Part shown: positions 62,973 through 64,000 of the stretch, piece after piece
Position numbering within the stretch: position 1 is the first letter of the stretch
Layout: every line of letters begins with the position of its first letter
Assembly (NCBI RefSeq): GCF_014696715.1
Contig: NZ_JACJQO010000022.1
Coordinates: forward strand, 496,001-560,000
Source of the DNA: Pseudanabaena sp. FACHB-2040
GTDB lineage: Bacteria > Cyanobacteriota > Cyanobacteriia > Phormidesmidales > Phormidesmidaceae
Length of the DNA: 64,000 nucleotides
Direction of reading: 5' to 3'
Notes under the pieces: model-generated
Database searches by the model: none
Seen by the model: only the letters and a program-made list of their open reading frames with translations
Told to the model about the DNA's origin: nothing
Translations under genes and position numbers: made by a program

Positions 62973-64000
62973 ATGTCCAACAAACGAAAAACTGCCCGTC
63001 AACGCCTAGTTCAAACCGCGCTTCAGCTCTTTGCTCAGCAGGGTGTGACTACCACCACCACGCGCCAAATTGCAGATGTTGCCGGGGTCAATGAGGTTAC
63101 GCTGTTTCGGCATTTTGGAAGCAAGCACGGCTTGCTTTTAGCTGTGCTCGAAGAAGCTGAAGTTTTTGTTGAGATGGGCGATGACTTACGAGAGCAGTCC
63201 AGCCAAACCCGAGGGTTTATCCCAGCCCTGCAAGCTTATGCTGAGGGCCATCTAGGAGCCTTAGAGCAACTGCCGGGGTTTGTGCGATCGCTCATTGGCG
63301 AAGCAGGCCATTACCCAGCCGAAAATCGAGAGGCGATTGGTCGCGGGTTGGCTCAAATTCAGCAGTACACAGAGGACTATCTAACCTGCATTATTGACCG
63401 AGAGCAAATTCGGGCGCGGCTCTCACCCGCTCAACTAGCCAGCCTGATCAACGTTCTGCTCTTGGGATATGCCGTGCTGGAATTTACCACCGAATTCCAT
63501 CGGCTCTGGCCCAGCCAAGAAGCTTTTATCGCCGACATGATGGCGCTGTTTCGCCTCACCGAGGCAGTAGCAGAACCTGAAGATCTTGCTTCTAATGTCT
63601 CAATTCCGAATTTTGAAACAGCTGGGCAGAAAGAAATCCAGGATTTACCCGCCTCTTTGGTGCGAGCGATTTTGCAAAAGGCCCGCAGCCGAGGCCCTCA
63701 GGTCTATGCATTGGCCTACATCTTGTTTGGCGCAGGCATTAGCGCCACGGAAATCGCAAGTCTACGACGCGCCCACTCCATTGCCGATGAGCAGCAGCAC
63801 ATTTTGCAGGTCAGTGGTTCCGCTAGTCGGCAGGTGCCCTTAAATCAATGGATCATGGGGCATCGCTATGGATCACATAACAAGAATCCGCTGACCCAAT
63901 GGTTGAGAACACGTAAAGACAGCCAGACAGCCCTGTTTGTTGATGGAGCCGGCAATCCATTGTCGGTAGCCGAAATTCGCCAGCTCTGGCAAGAGATTAC
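62973..64000 (+). CDS. TetR-type regulator fused to a recombinase-like domain (partial, runs off window)
   Basis: An open reading frame of at least 342 codons from ATG 62973 with no stop in the window. Residues about 6-55 are a TetR helix-turn-helix (RQRLVQTALQLFAQQGV, TRQIADVAGVNEVTLFRHFG). Residues about 60-200 resemble the helical TetR ligand/dimer domain. Where a TetR protein should end (about 200 aa) a second domain follows (about 215-342): SLVRAILQKAR, ALAYILFGAGISATEIASL, HILQVSGSASRQVPL and TALFVDGAGNPLSVAEIRQL. This follows the layout of a tyrosine-recombinase catalytic domain, but the catalytic Arg of the GLR position and the beta-hairpin Lys are missing. Divergent from desC. Confidence 0.8.
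   Translation, partial: MSNKRKTARQRLVQTALQLFAQQGVTTTTTRQIADVAGVNEVTLFRHFGSKHGLLLAVLEEAEVFVEMGDDLREQSSQTRGFIPALQAYAEGHLGALEQLPGFVRSLIGEAGHYPAENREAIGRGLAQIQQYTEDYLTCIIDREQIRARLSPAQLASLINVLLLGYAVLEFTTEFHRLWPSQEAFIADMMALFRLTEAVAEPEDLASNVSIPNFETAGQKEIQDLPASLVRAILQKARSRGPQVYALAYILFGAGISATEIASLRRAHSIADEQQHILQVSGSASRQVPLNQWIMGHRYGSHNKNPLTQWLRTRKDSQTALFVDGAGNPLSVAEIRQLWQEI

Noticed and set aside
63586-63843. Separate plus-strand 85-aa frame
   Set aside because: It is another frame inside the TetR-fusion gene and has a non-protein-like Pro/Arg/Ser composition.

Overview
The window is a piece of a cyanobacterial chromosome. The evidence is the gene content: the response regulator RpaB, a homogentisate phytyltransferase, an acyl-lipid desaturase with three histidine boxes, a CGLD27/DUF1230 membrane protein, a thylakoid thioredoxin-like protein, and very frequent copies of the HIP1-type octamer GCGATCGC. 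Base composition looks slightly above 50% G+C by eye. The style (long intergenic purine/pyrimidine tracts, mixed operons, large exopolysaccharide regions) resembles filamentous Leptolyngbya-, Nodosilinea- or Phormidium-like genomes, but the genus cannot be fixed from the sequence alone.

Layout. 1-16 kb is mostly housekeeping: a glutamine amidotransferase, a lipoprotein, a CDC48-like double AAA ATPase divergent from a tandem ArsA/Get3-like ATPase (with an 18-bp tandem repeat between them), lipoyl synthase, a CheY-like regulator, RecR, a coiled-coil membrane protein, YqeK-type HD phosphohydrolase plus RsfS, CGLD27, asparaginase II, initiator tRNA-Met, an SMP-30 family protein and a dynamin-like GTPase. 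16.9-28.1 kb is a minus-strand cellulose-synthesis operon, in transcription order porin-like outer-membrane barrel, TPR protein, GH8 endoglucanase lipoprotein, BcsB, BcsA-PilZ. It looks like a BcsC split into two genes. 28.2-31.4 kb holds two unknown envelope proteins, a hairpin-rich noncoding stretch with a 40-bp tandem repeat, and a peptidoglycan amidase. 31.4-39.9 kb is a second surface-polysaccharide locus: two GT4 enzymes, GT2, an ABC exporter, a GT10-like enzyme and two tandem GT-A enzymes, several joined by 4-bp ATGA overlaps.

39.9-53.6 kb returns to core functions: the YlqF/RbgA GTPase, universal stress protein, phosphoglycerate kinase with a clear terminator, a MidA-type methyltransferase, a geranylgeranyl-reductase-like flavoprotein next to homogentisate phytyltransferase (prenylquinone/tocopherol chemistry), DUF2288, the lipid cluster plsX-fabH-fabD-plsC, rpaB and radA. 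53.7-61.9 kb has a class A beta-lactamase-like serine hydrolase, gatA, an alpha/beta hydrolase, ExoD, the thylakoid thioredoxin-like protein, a lipoprotein, the YchF/OLA1 GTPase and an SGNH hydrolase.

The right edge holds the most unusual item. A delta-9-type desaturase gene diverges from a TetR-type regulator, and the short region between them carries two copies of the same 17-bp inverted repeat (TGCAAGTnnnACTTRCA), very likely the regulator's operator. The regulator does not end where a TetR protein should. It continues into a domain laid out like a tyrosine-recombinase catalytic domain that lacks the first catalytic arginine, and it runs off the window still open.
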